Assembly (NCBI GenBank): GCA_944739405.2
Contig: OX123185.2
Location: forward strand, 9,917,840-9,981,839
DNA from: Euclidia mi
Taxonomy: Eukaryota; Arthropoda; Insecta; Lepidoptera; Erebidae
Direction: 5' to 3'
DNA: 64,000 nt
In this document: positions 11,001-25,032 of the stretch, piece after piece
How the letters are laid out: the number at the start of each line of letters is the position of its first letter
Position numbering within the stretch: position 1 is the first letter of the stretch
The notes under the pieces: generated by a model
Databases searched by the model: none
What the model was told of the DNA's origin: nothing
The model's input: only the letters and a program-made list of their open reading frames with translations
Made by a program: the position numbers and the translations under genes

Positions 11001-12430
11001 TGTTTATACACTTTTATATGATATGATCCAAACTCCAAAGCAGGCGGGCCTAAACTTTACACGGAGAACAATTCCCAACGTATAAAACACTAAAGACGGT
11101 AATTGCTTGTTTTCGTAATATGCACGGAGGAACTGACGCTCAACTCAACGCGAATATCACAAAAAGCAATACAAATACACCAAAACACAAAAATATTTGC
11201 GCACAAGAATTTAAATAACCCGGCAGACGTTATTTTTGTGTAATGACAATTATGACAGCGCTGTGACATAACTGAATAGAATTGAACAGAGTAACAAATC
11301 CGACTTTCTACCATTTTGTACCATAATATTAACAATAATATTAAAATAATTTGTAAAGTAAAAAGCTAATATTCAGCCAAATCCGGTTAGACTAGAAAGC
11401 GGACCCCAGACTGAAACTGGGATAACGCTAAGAGAAAGAAGAAGTAAAGTAAATATTTCTTACACGATTTATGCGATTCGTGAAGTGTTAAATCTAAGTA
11501 TAACTATTTCAAATCTTATATTCCTAAGTTAATGTAGCTAACATTAATATGTGCTATAAGTCAAAGGTGTCATTTAAATAAATAAAAACGACCAAATGGA
11601 AATGTTTATTGTTCATCAATAATGTATCGAAATCCGTGTACTCACGAACATTCACGAACGAATTTAGTTACGTGTGAACAATAAAGAGGGAGCTAGTTTC
11701 CATGATTTTACATGAATGTAGGCAAGTTTCCGACGCATCAATAATACCACACTCTGAGCAACACGGCGACGATACTTTTTTCATGAGAAACGCGAATTTG
11801 TTAAGGCCTGATCAGACCTTAGCGGTATTCGCTACCGTCTGCGGCAGAGAAAACCCAGTGGGTATGCGGTAATATTACTGTTCAGACCTAAGCGGTATTC
11901 GCTAACCTTGTGGGTAGAATAAAGCGCGGTAGTCGAGTTTCGCCGCGGTACTTGATACCAAATACCTGAGCGAAACACGCGCGGTATGTACCTCTACCCA
12001 CAGCGGCAGAGCGGATCTGGAGTAGCCAATATGGCGACTGTGATTTGTCTGTCAAAACATTTAGAATTTAACAAAATACTCGACAATCCGAATTTTGCGG
12101 ATACATGTTGTCGACTCAAAATCTTTATTTTTTAATGTTTTATTATTCAGGTAAGGTTTCGATGTACTCCTTGACGAAATTATTAATATAAGATTTGACA
12201 CTGCGATAGCAGCGCAGTCCGTCGGTTCTAATGTGAAACATTCTAAAATCCACAACTACTTACAAATTAAAAATTAAGTAACAAAAACATTTTCCAGTGG
12301 ACTAAATTGTGAATCTAAACCATTCTCAAGTCCCCTTGAACACACCCAAAAAATGTCATCAAAATCGGTTCAGTGGTTTAAGAGGAGTTCAGTGACATAC
12401 ACACGCACATTTTGAATATATATATATATA
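11001..12430. other. Unannotated, with a repeated AGCGGTATTCGCTA motif
   Basis: AGCGGTATTCGCTA occurs at about 11820 and 11890 within a GC-richer patch (11800-12030) that looks like part of a small dispersed element, but no termini could be set. A SINE fragment (CGGTTAGACTAGAAAGCGGACC) lies near 11383. A (TA)n run lies at about 12418-12432. Confidence 0.4.
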
Positions 12431-12435
12431 TATTA

Positions 12436-12850
12436 GCCGTGTGGTTGACGGCATAGAATACAAGTGTCACCACCCCCTATCTTCCCGTGGGTGTCGTAAG
12501 AGGTGACTAAGGGATAACACGATGCAAATACCAAATTTTCGTAGAGACGGAAAACTCGACATCAAACCCTGTACGACTACCTCGTTGGTCTCGTGGCATA
12601 AATGTGCGCGTGGAATCGGGAAGTCCCGGGTTCGATTCCTGGGCCGGGCAGTGTTATTGGGGTTTTCTCTCACGAAATTCTCAGTAGCAGCACGGAGACT
12701 GGAAATGTGCCCGGTACGGCAATAGGCTCACCCTTATTACGTGGGACTAAAGTATATCTGGCGAAAAGTGGGTGTAGAAATACACCTCTGGCTACCCCTT
12801 CGGGGATAAAAGGCGTGACGATATGTATGTATGTATATATATATATATAT
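12436..12850 (+). mobile_element. Composite SINE/RTE-tail element with full tRNA-like head
   Basis: The first 130 bp (GTGTGGTTGACGGCATAGAA, GGGTGTCGTAAGAGG) match the repeat seen at 28050, 29035 and 40447. From about 12575 a tRNA-like head follows: TGGTCTCGTGGCATAAATG as box A region and GTCCCGGGTTCGATTCCTGG as box B. The SINE body in forward orientation comes next, ending in (ATGTAT)n and (TA)n at 12822-12850. It is the best forward copy for reading the reversed SINEs elsewhere. Confidence 0.75.
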
Positions 12851-13299
12851 TCAAAATCATAATGAATCTATAGATACTACAATCAAACCGATTTATTCTT
12901 AGTGGACACAAACCTATTATTTCAACTGACAATAACCCAGCTAATAATAGAAATATCGGTTATTGGAATTCTGTTGAACGGCTTCCGTATATATTTCAGT
13001 AGGTATATTACTTATCGTATTCGGTATTACCGATATTGAAATACACATGTCGTATCATGTTAATGTCGGTATCAAAGCTGCGCATTATATCATTTAAAAC
13101 GAAATAATCTATTACATGCGATCGTACCTTTCACGTAGGTTAATCTCGAAAACCGCGGGATCTAAAAAGCTGTTGCCAGAGAAGTAGTTTATGCATAATA
13201 TGCATCCGATAAGTTAGTATTATACAATACAAACTAAGACACGAACATGAAATGCTAAGGTGACAACGTAAAAGATGATATGCGTGCCGATCTCACTAC

Positions 13300-13690
13300 T
13301 AAGGATGCCATGCGAAGTAAAGGCCTTGCAGTAGAAAAGTGAACTCCGAACTCAAAGACGATAGACTTGGATCGCAACCGGGACAACGCTAGCTGATGAT
13401 GACAATCATTCTATTACCCTGTTTCCAATTTGATTGGGGGCGGCGCAGTATGTTCTTCGCTGCCACACTTCGTCATATGCGTTCCAATCGACTCACGACT
13501 AAGGACGCCGAAGACCATGCAAAGTGGAGATCTTGCAGTTGGCAAGTGGATGCCGAACTCCAAGACCAGGAATTTGGTTAGCAACCGGAACAACGCTAAG
13601 ACGATGATGATGACTATTATTCTCTTGCCCTGTTCCCAAGTTGTTTGGAAGCGGCGCACTGCATTCGCTTCCACACTTCTCTATCGCCCG
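13300..13690. repeat. Two tandem copies of an RTE-type 3' end
   Basis: A unit of about 200 bp containing GGATGCCATGCGAAG, ACCGGGACAACGCTA and GATGATGAC appears twice with moderate divergence (13300-13500, 13500-13690). GATGAT tails are typical of RTE-like elements. Open frames across it are not recognised proteins. Confidence 0.6.
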
Positions 13691-13699
13691 TCAGCCGAT

Positions 13700-14830
13700 C
13701 ATTCACTCTTTTTTCTTTTACCTTGTTTTATTTATTCGGGACGAAATTATTCTGTCTCTCTTCCTACCTACTCCACATGCGACTAAATAAGTACTTAATA
13801 AAGCGTAAATCGTTAAATGCAAACTTCTGTCTCGATTATACCAAAGAGCGTATGGTAATATAGTCTGTCTATCTACACAATTCGTGGATGGCAAAACAGC
13901 TTCGGAGTTTGAGAAAGTTTATTCAATAATCGCGCAGTAGCCAACGTAAGGTGATACGTCTGCGAATGAAGGAGTATCGTGCTTGCTTTGTTTTGTAGTT
14001 ATTGTGGATGGATGAACTAGAACTAGATTTAGGAGAAGCGTAATTTGGCTTATTTATCTCATGAAGCAGAATATCACACAATCACTCTCAAGCAAAGTGA
14101 TTGTGTGCCAACCTTGGCTCGAATACAGTTTATAAGAAACCTGCTTATGCAGAATACAGTCATCCCTACTATTCATATAACCAATGCAAAAGTATTTACT
14201 TATTTATATGCTGTTTTGACTCCAAAACAGTTGAACTGGTTTTCAAAAAAATATCAATCGTCATCCTTGCCTTGTGTCATGTTTGTCAATATGAGAATCG
14301 CTTGGCTGGCCAAATGCTGGTTGGCAAATTTTACAGGCATTCGTAAATATTATGAAGAACTCACACAACACCATCTAGTCCCAAACTAAGCAGAACTTGC
14401 ACAATAGGTACTAGATAATGGATATATACATACACATATACTTTACCATCACTAACAAATGACAATTTAATACCCATTTAACTTCAAATAGACAGTGGTG
14501 CGCGCCGCGGATTTGTACCCAAACTCCTTGCATAGCAGACTGTTAGTCACTCCATTAGGCTATCGAAGCCTCAAAAACGATCAAAGATAATGAAAAATAA
14601 AAAACATGATTCGTATTTTCATAAAGACAACTACGGTAAGAGCCCAGTCGAGCGATCGCCGTCTCTATACTCGTTCAGTAGGGGCGCATAAATTAAATCG
14701 ATCCAGCTAACATTTCACGAACCATTGCACTTGTGTTAGGATCATTTTTAATCTAAATTCCATCCATGCCTCCCTTTGTACTGCCTCAGAATTGCCTTAC
14801 CGGCTCATGGGTACATAGCCTGTATAATGT
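13700..14830. other. Unannotated, with SINE debris
   Basis: An inverted LINE/SINE tail lies at about 14350-14420 and a reversed tRNA-like segment at about 14495-14575 (CGCGGATTTGTACCC). The 114-residue open frame at 14045-14389 matches nothing I recognise. Confidence 0.4.
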
Positions 14831-14834
14831 TATA

Positions 14835-16132
14835 GGGTAGACCGAGGCGAATCGGATCAGGGGGTGAATCGGATCAAAATAAGAAAATTGTGAATATTTT
14901 TAATACAGCGTTGATAAGGAATACCAGCTACTGACGTCTCACAAGCCACTTCCACCCCGCACCTCCTGCCATCGGTGGCGTTTCGATCCGACCCGTACAT
15001 GAGCGTCAGCGCCGCTCGCCAGAGAGTAACTCTTCGTGTGCGTTACAATTTTCACGCTCATCTAAAGTACATGCTTACTATTTGATGGTGTTAATGTAAG
15101 AATTTGTGTTAAAACTTTGAGTTATATAGCTTAAACGGTTTGGGAATAGGTCTATTTTAGGAAACATTTTAATTTTTAAGCACAGTATCATAGGTTTATA
15201 TGTAAATTTGTTTATTTTAAAAGTCTTCAAGATGGGGTGATTCGGATCGCGTCATCGGGGGCGAATCGGATCACTTACTTAAAATGATTTATTTTAAAAG
15301 TCTTCAAGATGGGGTGATTCGGATCGCGTCATCGGGGGCGAATCGGATCACTTATTTAAAATGATTTATTTTACTTTTGAAAATAAATAAGCGTGTTTAT
15401 TCAATTAAAGATGATTCACACATATAAAAGACAAACAATAAGGAGAACAAGCAGGAAAATGGTCCCCAAACAAAAATTATAGCCCCAAGTGAAGTAACCT
15501 GGCCTAAGAATTAATCTTGGGTCGGGCTGCTGAGATTTAAAAAAATCGATACACAATTTTACAAAGAATAGTTTCTCTCTTCAATGATGTCATTAAGACA
15601 CGTGGAAGACAATAAAACCAATATAGCATTTGTCTCCACCTCAGTGTAAGATTAATCTTGACGAAAGAGATGATAAGAAGAAACTTAAAACTGCCGAAAA
15701 AGCTGTGAAAAAAGGAGAAACAGACTGATACCAAAGAAAATATTAAGACGAAGAATAATAAAAGAACACCTTGAATAAGAAGCACAAAGATTGGCTTTGT
15801 ATTAACTAATAAAAAAAATTATTCATCTACCATCACGTAAAGAATGGTGCCATGAAAAAGTGCTGGTCTGGGTGGGAAAGAAGGCCCGTATCCATGTGAA
15901 TTTTATGTATGATCCTATTCGCCCCGATAATTGGGGCGATTCGGATATTTCTCTTTTTTTTATTTTGATTAATATTTTGCATAATTTATGAGTTATTTTA
16001 GTTTTGAAATGTTTAATATGTAGCTAAATAATTACTGCTTACCGTTATGGCCAATAAAGTTACATATATTACACTTTAGTATGATTTTTCTGTCCTCAAA
16101 TAAAAAGTGATCCGATTCGCCTCGGTCTACCC
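14835..16132. mobile_element. Mariner/pogo-like transposon, 1.3 kb, decayed
   Basis: Perfect 25-bp terminal inverted repeats lie at 14835-14859 and 16108-16132 (outer end GGGTAGACCGAGG), flanked by TA on both sides. Subterminal motifs of the form GGGGCGAATCGGATCA recur at about 15262, 15339 and 15930. The plus strand at about 15850-15950 can be read as EWCHEKVLVWVGKKARIHV followed by DPIRPDNWGDSDI, a possible decayed transposase tail. A basic Lys-rich stretch at about 15660-15730 precedes it. The Tc1/mariner-pogo assignment is inferred from the TA duplication and these remnants. Confidence 0.7.
15211..15364. repeat. 77-bp tandem duplication inside the pogo-like element
   Basis: TTTATTTTAAAAGTCTTCAA starts at 15211 and 15288. 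The two 77-bp units differ at very few positions, and a truncated third start lies at 15365. Each unit carries two subterminal motifs (GGGGTGATTCGGATC and GGGGGCGAATCGGATCAC). Confidence 0.85.
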
Positions 16133-16136
16133 TATA

Positions 16137-16719
16137 AGAATCTATTCCATACGAACAAACTCGAACACTTTAAAGAAATTGGACGAACATCTTAAGGTAA
16201 GCCAAATAATAATACTTAGGTATATTCGATGCAAAATTAAACCGTTTTCGTGAAAAAGGTAAAATGGTTTTGAAATATTCATGGGTCAATAAATACAGCT
16301 TATATGGTTTTAGGCTGAATAGTTGCTGAGCCTTAAAAATGATAGATTAAAAAGATAGTTGAACCCGAAAAAGTTTTTATTCAATAATATTCATGGGAGG
16401 AAGTCTGCTAACAGATTAATCTTCTTCTTTTCGTGTGAGTGTGTGGCCAACTCTGGTGTCAGAGATTTCAAACCACCTTAAGGCCTTCTACCAGGCCTAA
16501 CGATCCTTGTCCTGAGACAAGTACCGGGACTGACAGCTTTACGTGCCCTGCGAAGAACGGTAGCGCTCTGATGTAAATGTCTCACACAGTCACGCATCCA
16601 AATGGTGACCTGCACACCCGTTGGTAACTTTGCCGATTAAATTATACGAACGGCAAGTCAAATCTCGCTACGACCGCAAAATATTAATTGGGTGACTTGA
16701 GAAATTTCTTTATTAAGTA
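16137..16719. other. Unannotated
   Basis: A divergent RTE-tail-like patch occurs near 16430-16650, with no clear boundaries. Confidence 0.35.
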
Positions 16720-16927
16720 CTAGAGGACGCCAGCAGCTACGCCCGCAATTTTTTTTTAATTTACCCGTTTTGAACGATCCCGTGGGAATTTCGGGAAATC
16801 CCTTCTTAGTGCACCCCTACGGTCCCCAAGGAACATACATGCCAAATTTCAGCTTCCTGCGCCCAACAGTTTCGGCTGTAGCGTGTCTGTCAGTCAGTCA
16901 GTAACGCAAGGATTTTATATATTAAGA
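16720..16927 (-). mobile_element. Non-autonomous Helitron, 208 bp
   Basis: On the minus strand it starts TCTTAATATATAAAATCC after an A (base 16928) and ends in CTAG followed by T (16720-16723, 16719). This gives the A/T insertion site and the TC...CTRR termini of Helitrons. A GC-rich patch with hairpin potential (GCGGGCGTAGCTGCTGGCG) precedes the CTAG. There is no coding capacity. Confidence 0.75.
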
Positions 16928-19900
16928 TAATGTCACTCTACCGTGTGGTGACGGATTGAGAATACAACATAACCATAACTGGTTACACCCCATGGCGATT
17001 GACATTGTTACAAATATGTAAAAAGCAAAATAAGAACACAAAAAAAACAAAATAAATGAAATGAAATATTAAAAAGGAAGAAATCAATCAAATTTGCATG
17101 TTACAATTTTGTGAGTATGTCAATGGCTACATTTACGAATTCCGCCCATCATGAGTCAAAAGTGTACAAATAAAAATATATTTTTTACAGTTATTTTGTT
17201 AATAAGCTTTATAGCTCTAGTGAGTCGCGCATATTTGGCTAAATTAGTGCGCGCTATCGGGACCTAGAATAACCTCTGCCTTGCACTAATTCGTAACCTA
17301 ATGTTTGGGACGACAAGCCTCAAGGAAGCCAATATTGTTGGGTTATTAATTTTGCTTCTGAAAACATCAAAAACGTATTTTGCCAATGCTACGTCAAAAA
17401 CAAAGTGTCACTATCCGCTTTCCTTCAGTGAGTTTCGTAAGAGGCTACCAAGGAAAATACTAACACAAAGCAAACGGTATATTTACGAAGAGAAGGAAAA
17501 CTTGACACAAACCCTAGATATACCAACCTTGATTCGCAAAAGTCACAATGCGATTGAGACGCAAATTATGAGAGAGGCCTATTTCCAGCAGTGAACTGCG
17601 AAAGGCTCTTGATTATCATTGTCTTAATGTTATCAAAATGACATGAAGTCTAAACGAAATTTTAATGAACACCTCAAATAGACAAAGTGTTGTAACATCA
17701 CGAAACTATAACTGAATACACGAAATAAAAATTTATACCCGCTTTTGCGAAATTGCGGCGAAAGAATTTTAAATTTCATACACCACTTTTTAAAGAAGTA
17801 AGTTATATTTAGCAAGATTGAATAAACTTAATATCTAATATCATAAAAAATATTAAAATTAATTATGATAGAAAATCAAATCAAAATGATGTCGTGAACA
17901 GGTTTGATTTTCGAGCATTGCGTTGATTGAATCCATTTTTTTTAGTTTTTAGGTTTTTAGTATCATAACACCATGCGTCCATGTCTCAAAAATATTCAAA
18001 CAGACGTGTATCTCACCCGCTTTACTACGACTTAAAGCATTGTATAATTGAAAGTTTTACTTGAACAGAAGTGAGGCATCCTAATTTGTTCGGCGGAACT
18101 TCGCAGACTAAATCTACTTAGATGTCGTTTCACAAGACATGCTGTTTAGTTTTGTAATTCCCCAGAGTGTTCTGAAGCATCTGCTTAAGTGAATGGAAGT
18201 CAGTGAAGAAACTATTTGCACATTTAGACCAGACTTTTATAGGTCTTAAACTGAAGAGCCCTGAAGTATGTTGAGAATGCTGTAAGGCGCCGCGCCGTTG
18301 AGAAAACACATTTGGTAAGAATTGATGTTTTTTGGCACTTGCATTCGGGGCAATGCCATTCGTATGCATAGTTCTATAACATTTGGAGTATGCATAATGT
18401 TATATAAATTTAAATAGAAACGTTAGTTGCTTCATGAAAATGCCTGCAACGGGGTAAGTACTACGATATCAAAAACATATTTATGATAAAGTTTTGTTTA
18501 CTTACGATCGGTTTTAAAAGGTATTCTAATAAGTATTTGATCTATTCATGGATTTTGCTACTACAGATACATATTAAACATAAGCTCTATACATAAGTAT
18601 AGATAGATACAAGTAAGATCGAATAATGGAACTGGCCGTTAGTTTAGTATTGCAACATATTCTTCCAACTTTTCTTCCTCCTTCGTTGTTTTGAAAAACA
18701 TTCAGAGTATTGGGAATTTCTTTCAATTAGTCTGTTTTCAGCCCCCGATTTCGCCCACCTGGTTCAAAAACATACATGCAGCTTACTCACCAATAAAATT
18801 AATAGCTTGTTATTTAAAATAGTGCCGTGAATCGCATTGATGTGTGCCCGTGGAAGTTGATCCATTTGATCGAGTGCCGCGCCCCGCACCGCACGCTCCA
18901 CTAGATTGAATAATTAACGTACGCGCGTGTTTTAAAAACTCACGCCAGAACTGTTCTACATCGGCAAATATGGCGGTTAGCTCATCTGTCTACCTACTTG
19001 ATCCGGCTAATCTTTGTAACGGCTCTTCTATTTTTTTCAGGACTCTCATTGCCAGGTAGTTGACATTATAAACAGCAGACAAATTCCACGCAGTCTACAA
19101 ATTCCGCTAGTAGGTATTTCATTTAAGTAGCCGAATATATTTCGATTCCAATTTGAATGTATTAGCTAATATCAAATAAATTGTATAACATATACGGTAA
19201 GAAAGGTAATACGATATTTCAACATCATCGCTTACTCAAGCAAATAAATAGCAATTTATTCGTTATTCGAATGTTCTCTCATTGGAAATGACCTTGAATG
19301 TTTATTTAATAACCTGACAGACATGATGACTTCTCAGTTTGCGTAGTTGCCTTACAACTCAGCGTCTCTTCGATTTGTACTGCATCGGGTGTTATGAGTA
19401 TGGTACAACAACATATAACTTTTTGATATTCACAAATGGGTAAAAGTCTGGGTGTGTATTGAGTCCTTCGATTAGATATTTGTAAAAAAAATGCCCTATG
19501 CCCGAAAAGACTTTGAATAAAATTATTATTTTGAATATAACTGACTCGTTCGACGTTGTCCTATCTAAATTCTATAAATAAATAGCACCAGAGTCACTAT
19601 CTTAGGATATGGACAACGCAATTGTCCACACCCTATGATAGTCAAAAATTCTTCGCTGCAGGAGATATGGAGTGTCGATATTTTATTGTTTATAATAAGT
19701 GCTTATTATAAACAATTAAAAGGTAATTACACTCCAGGTCGTTACTAAAATACACTTCAGTAAAGAAATCAAATAGATTGAAAACCTTGAGTTCCGCGCA
19801 GTCATAAAATTCGTTGATGTTGAAGGATAAATTTCCTCATACTATTTTACGAGCTTTTATTATAAGAACTGCTATCTCAATAAAACCATAGTTCCGAACT

Positions 19901-22900
19901 ATGTAATACTATCTTTTTTATATAGCTGAAAGTTGATTAAAGATATCCATAGCCGATATAGGACTCTCTCTATGTAGTACAGCAAAAGTACAGCAAAAGT
20001 ACAGCGATATTACTAATTAAAGCACCGTAACACTTAGACCATTGCAAAGTTACATTTGGGGTTGCATTTATCTGAGGACGCAATTTTAGGCTAGTGTAAA
20101 GCTTGTTCCAAATTTGTGGGGTAGTACCTCTTATCCCTCGGCCGCCATCCTGGAAAGAGTGCAAGTGCAGACGGTTTTTCTTGATCATCTGGTTAAACTA
20201 TTGGTCGCACAAAGAATATGTGTAAGAGTTTTTTGTTGCAAATTAAATTCTCGAGAACTTTGGTCCTAAAACTTCTGCCATAAAGACAGATATAAAAAGG
20301 TAATATGTATATTATTGTTGTATTTTGACAATTTCAGCGCTTTTTCGTTATAACTGTGTTCCCAGTCTTTGAGATGAGCCAGGCTTCGGCACAGGGTCTG
20401 ATAAGGCGCCAATATAAATTTTTTGATGAAGTTTACAGGAAAGTTGTTTTTTGTTGGCAACTCATTATTTACCTGTATGAATTTTGATATAGAAATCTAA
20501 TAATTTTCCAGCAGGAGTCCCCAGAACATTTAGGTATTGCAGAACACTTTGCAGTATCCTCTGGTTGGGCAGACTATCAACTTCAGATGCTCAGATATAG
20601 AGCTTGTCTTTTTTTTCAACTCCAGTTTTTAGGGTCGTTGTTATGAGTGAAAAATTGGACTTTATGGTACTGCATAGTTTCAAGTTGGAAGACTGGGACC
20701 TGTTTGGAATAAGTAAAAACAAATTAAATATACTACTTAATGCTGAAAACAAAAAAAAATATAACACATTGAAAAGAAAATTAGTTGCAAATTTAATTTG
20801 ATATTCTTTTTTATTTTCGTTATCATTCATTTTACGGCTAAATGCTACGGAATCAAAGTTGTAGAGAATTTAATTTCCAACAAAACATATTTTGAACAAT
20901 TTCTGTACGACCAATAGTTTGCCAGATAAACTAGAAAACCCATTTGTACCACTCTTTTCAAGATGGCGGCCACAAGACAAGGGCTGCGACCCCACAAACA
21001 TGATACTAACCCTCTCTAGACATCTATAAAGTAAAATAGCGTCCTCTGAGAAATGCACGCTAAGCCCAAAAAAAATGTTACATTTCATTGGACTACTAGC
21101 AATATAACGGTATTGGTATTTCATATTAGGAAGGTATTCAATAGGTGGTACATTTCCCTTCACATAATTTCACAAAAAGAAAATTGCGTATACAGTGTCT
21201 TACAGCACCCACGAGATACCTAAGCATATGGCCATGTTGCTTGGAACAGTCATGGATACTGTTGTTTGACAGGAAACAAGGGCGGCGTTTTAATAAACGC
21301 ATTGACGTACTACGGAACTCTAATTGAAGGCCTCTCGGCCTTTAGTATCTCTACCATGAGCAAAAAAAGGTGGAGAAAATTCAACGTACAGTTAAGAGCT
21401 CTTGAACGTCAATGCCCTTGTGAATAAGGAGCTAGTGCGATGGTGACGAAGCACATCTAAAACCTACAAAACAATCTAATCTCGATAAAATTTAAACTAA
21501 AATTTAAACAATATGAGAAAAGGTATTCCCGTTCCCACTAATTTTTTTCGTGATAGAGTAACAAATCCATCCTTAAAAACCTTCGAAATAATAATTGAAA
21601 TATGATCGCAAATGTTTTGTAACCAAAGTATTATTGTCATAAATATAATAGAGTACAGTATTCGCTATTGGAGAGAAATCTTTTCATAGCTAGGTGTGTT
21701 ATGTCCCGTGCTTTCATTCACGTTAATAATTTAATGATTAATGCTCCGCTCCTTTAGGTCGCGGAGTGATGTGATAAAGATCCTAATCTTCTTTAATAAA
21801 GGAGCTTTTAACGCTTAAAGCGTCGGCTACTGCAAAATACAATTACAAATACATCTTTAGTAGGTAAACATCATCAACAGCATTTATAAAACTCCTGTTT
21901 ATTTACGTAAGGAGGTTTTGTATTCTCATAAATCTTAGTTTAATAAAATAATAGGACTGAAGAAATAATTTTTACGTGAAAACTATGAGAATGTTATTAT
22001 CCCTTACATACTGAGCTAGTTACAAACATTTTAATATTGCGACAAAGATAACCATTTTTGTCTCATTAGCAAGCTATACTGTAATTTCTTCCTCTCTTCA
22101 CTTTCAAAGGAAGTTTATTTTATTTTCATTTGACAAGAAATTTTCTCTTATAATCGCTTTGCAATAACAGCATAAAACGTAGGTACTTACCTACTATAAA
22201 AATAGTTATACGTATAATTTGAGCTATAAATACCTTCTATGTATACATTTTTTAAACATGGTTATCTCAGGGTATCTGTAGTTATTTCAGAATACAATTT
22301 TATTAAAACGGGTCTAATTTGCAATTTAATAAAATTGTATGATGTACCTATACAAATCACGAAAGTTTCAAATCGATTGTTATTTCAGAACTCTGCATAA
22401 TTAGGTACATCTATTGTAGGAAATAAATATATCTACTAGGTTCTCTAATGACACCAAAGTGAATAAATACGTTCAGAATGCAGTAGGCTCGAGAAAACAT
22501 CAAAGCAAGTAGAAAACTCACATAATGACATAACTCAAAAACACTCACATAACTCAAAAATGAATCTGTAGATATGCCGTATATGTCCAATAACTTGTTT
22601 CCATTATGCCATCGCGTCGTGCTAAAAATAATCGAAACGAAAAAGCCAGAATGTCTCAGCTGAAATAATATTAGGCATAGAAGAAATTGCCACACAATAA
22701 GAAGTGGAGTCTATTTCGTACATTTAGTACCGACATCGAAATATTTCACTGGAATGTTGCAGATCCTATACAAATAGTACTTTATTGTATCTGCTTTACG
22801 TATCCTCGCAGGGCATATTCGACAGGCTTGTCTAGTTAAGCCGCGCATATTTATTGATATAAGAAACAGCCTGCCAAGATGACAATTACTTTGTATGATG

Positions 22901-25032
22901 GTGCCGTTGAATCGTACTAGATGGGATATAGTGTAAACATAAAATTAAATGTAAGGATATGGGTACTGCACAAGACTTGCAAAATTTACCATTAGGTGTC
23001 ATCATCTTCCTCATAACGGTACCTTAATGACTATCATGTTCGAGCTTGGGGTCCGCTTACTCGTCTAACTAAATGTGACGGAATATTATTTCACAGAGCC
23101 ACAGCAACTACAACAGCGACTTTCTCAAAATGTATCATTCTGTAGAAAGGGACGAAGCTATTACTATGTACACTTTCGCATTCTAAGAGGAGATAAAAAT
23201 ACCAACTTGTAGGAATATATTATATCGTTGCGCTTCCCTAGTGCACCGCGTGCGGGCCAGCCCCAACCGTATCCTCTGCTGTGTGGCAAGCAGACTCGAT
23301 TGTTTATATGTGAATCGCTGCTGCAAGCTGTCCACTTCCGTGATAGACGGGTGGCAGTGATTCACATAATATATTCATGGTTTTAGGCTGTGTTTAGAAT
23401 AGGAATACTTACATAAGTTAAGGAATATTATTACTAACCCAATGAGTTTTGTTACTCGAAATAAATAAATATTCATTCATTTATTCATAATATATTCTTA
23501 AGTATAAAAACGTGCAAAGGAAATCTTTTGGTCACAAATATTAGTCAGCTTTCAAGGGAGTGTTTTAAATAAACAGAAGGTAAAGAATTTCAAATAAATT
23601 AAACAACACACCACACGAGCGTGCATAATGTTCAAAACTAGGGCTTTAATACATTAGTGAACACACCACGATTACATTAAAGGTGTACCAAAATAAATCC
23701 GTTTTTATTGCGAGTGGATTTATCACGGCAGTTTAAGGAAACAATTAACAAATTTAGTTAGAAACTCGTTTAGAGGAACTTCGTATGAATTACGACGGAC
23801 CAGCCTAAATCACTCGCTCACGCGTGAAACAGTTTCAGGTGCAAAAGTTATTTAGAGGTTTGGTCAAACACGAGTTTGAGGGTTTTCAACCCTCAGTAAA
23901 ATTGCAATTTAGCTGACCGGGATCGCAGTAAGTACGCTATTATATGGCGTGGTGGATATTAATAGTCGTTTCTAGAGAACATTAAGTATCCGTGGTAGAC
24001 CGCCGTGACAAAAACACCGAATTTCCCTAGAGCACCATCCAAAACATACCGCGAAGAAGAATAACTGGAGTGAGTGCAAAATGAAAATTATCATACAAAT
24101 TCACCATCTTATATGAACCAAGGTATTACTGTCACAATATAAGTTTGTAAAAATATGTAAGGAGAACGCGGTTGGTTTTAAGGCGTAGCGAAAATACGCG
24201 GATGAATATTGGCTACGTATTCGTAAGCGTAAATTTTCAGTACTTGTAATTTGCATCTGTAAAGTAAATAATTATAGAATGCTTTTGTTGTCTCACTTCG
24301 ATGTCTTCTTAGCGTTTTTGACATTTTCGCAGCGAGAAAATTTTGTGTGCGATATATATGGAAATTTTCTGAATATTTACTTTGTGTTTTGCTGTTGACT
24401 AAAGTTTTAGAATAATTATATGTTTATTCTTAGTAGCAGAAGTTGTATTTTGCGAAGAAATAATTAATCGTCTCTTTTTTTTTGGATTGTTCAACATATT
24501 TGTGTATTAGTCAGAGTCAACACATGAATTACCTGCGGTTTATGAGTTATATAAATTAACTAGGCTGTCGGTGAACGGTTTAATGGAAAGGTACTAGGTA
24601 ACTAGGTTTCTAAGTATGCTCAGTTGTCTTTGAGTAAGATTATATTATTATTGTCTACTTTGCCTCCGTCTTGGATCCATAAGCAATTAAACATAAAATG
24701 TGAACTGAAACTATCTTTATTGACGAGGCAACCCTAGTTGCAGAATTATGCCGCTGAAACACGATGTGGTCACATAATTTAGCTTCCCATTTCAATTTCT
24801 CTGTAGTCAACATGAAAAAAATCTTCGTTCCTCTAATAATCTTCTGTTTCTTTGTCCGTCTCGCAGTTCTAGCCTAGTCCATTCATCCTTTAATATACAA
24901 TCTATCCTTCTCTGGAATGCTCTCCCTCTTGATATCAGGATGTCCACTAACCGTTTAACATTTAAAACTAGAGTTCGGCAGAATTATTTAGATGCACTAC
25001 TGAATCGTCATAGGTATTTTATAGTTTATTTA
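16928..25032. other. Long AT-rich stretch, no confident gene
   Basis: Weak LINE-like signals lie on the minus strand at 18130-18369 (FFTDFHSL), 19970-20188 (ATPQIWNKLYTSL) and 23183-23365. I could not confirm any of them. RTE/SINE tail fragments occur near 16930-17000 and 22985-23070, and a perfect palindrome at 19685-19716. No splice-bounded exon with recognisable protein similarity was found. Confidence 0.45.

Noticed and set aside
13396..13863. Several overlapping ORFs as genes
   Set aside because: They lie across the tandem RTE-type 3' ends and match no known protein.
15537..15785. Hydrophobic 82-residue minus-strand ORF as a membrane protein
   Set aside because: It is the antisense of a Lys-rich stretch that fits the decayed transposase region of the pogo-like element.
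19970..21327. A LINE or host gene on the minus strand
   Set aside because: Weak LINE-like phrases occur, but no RT motif, tail or splice structure could be established.
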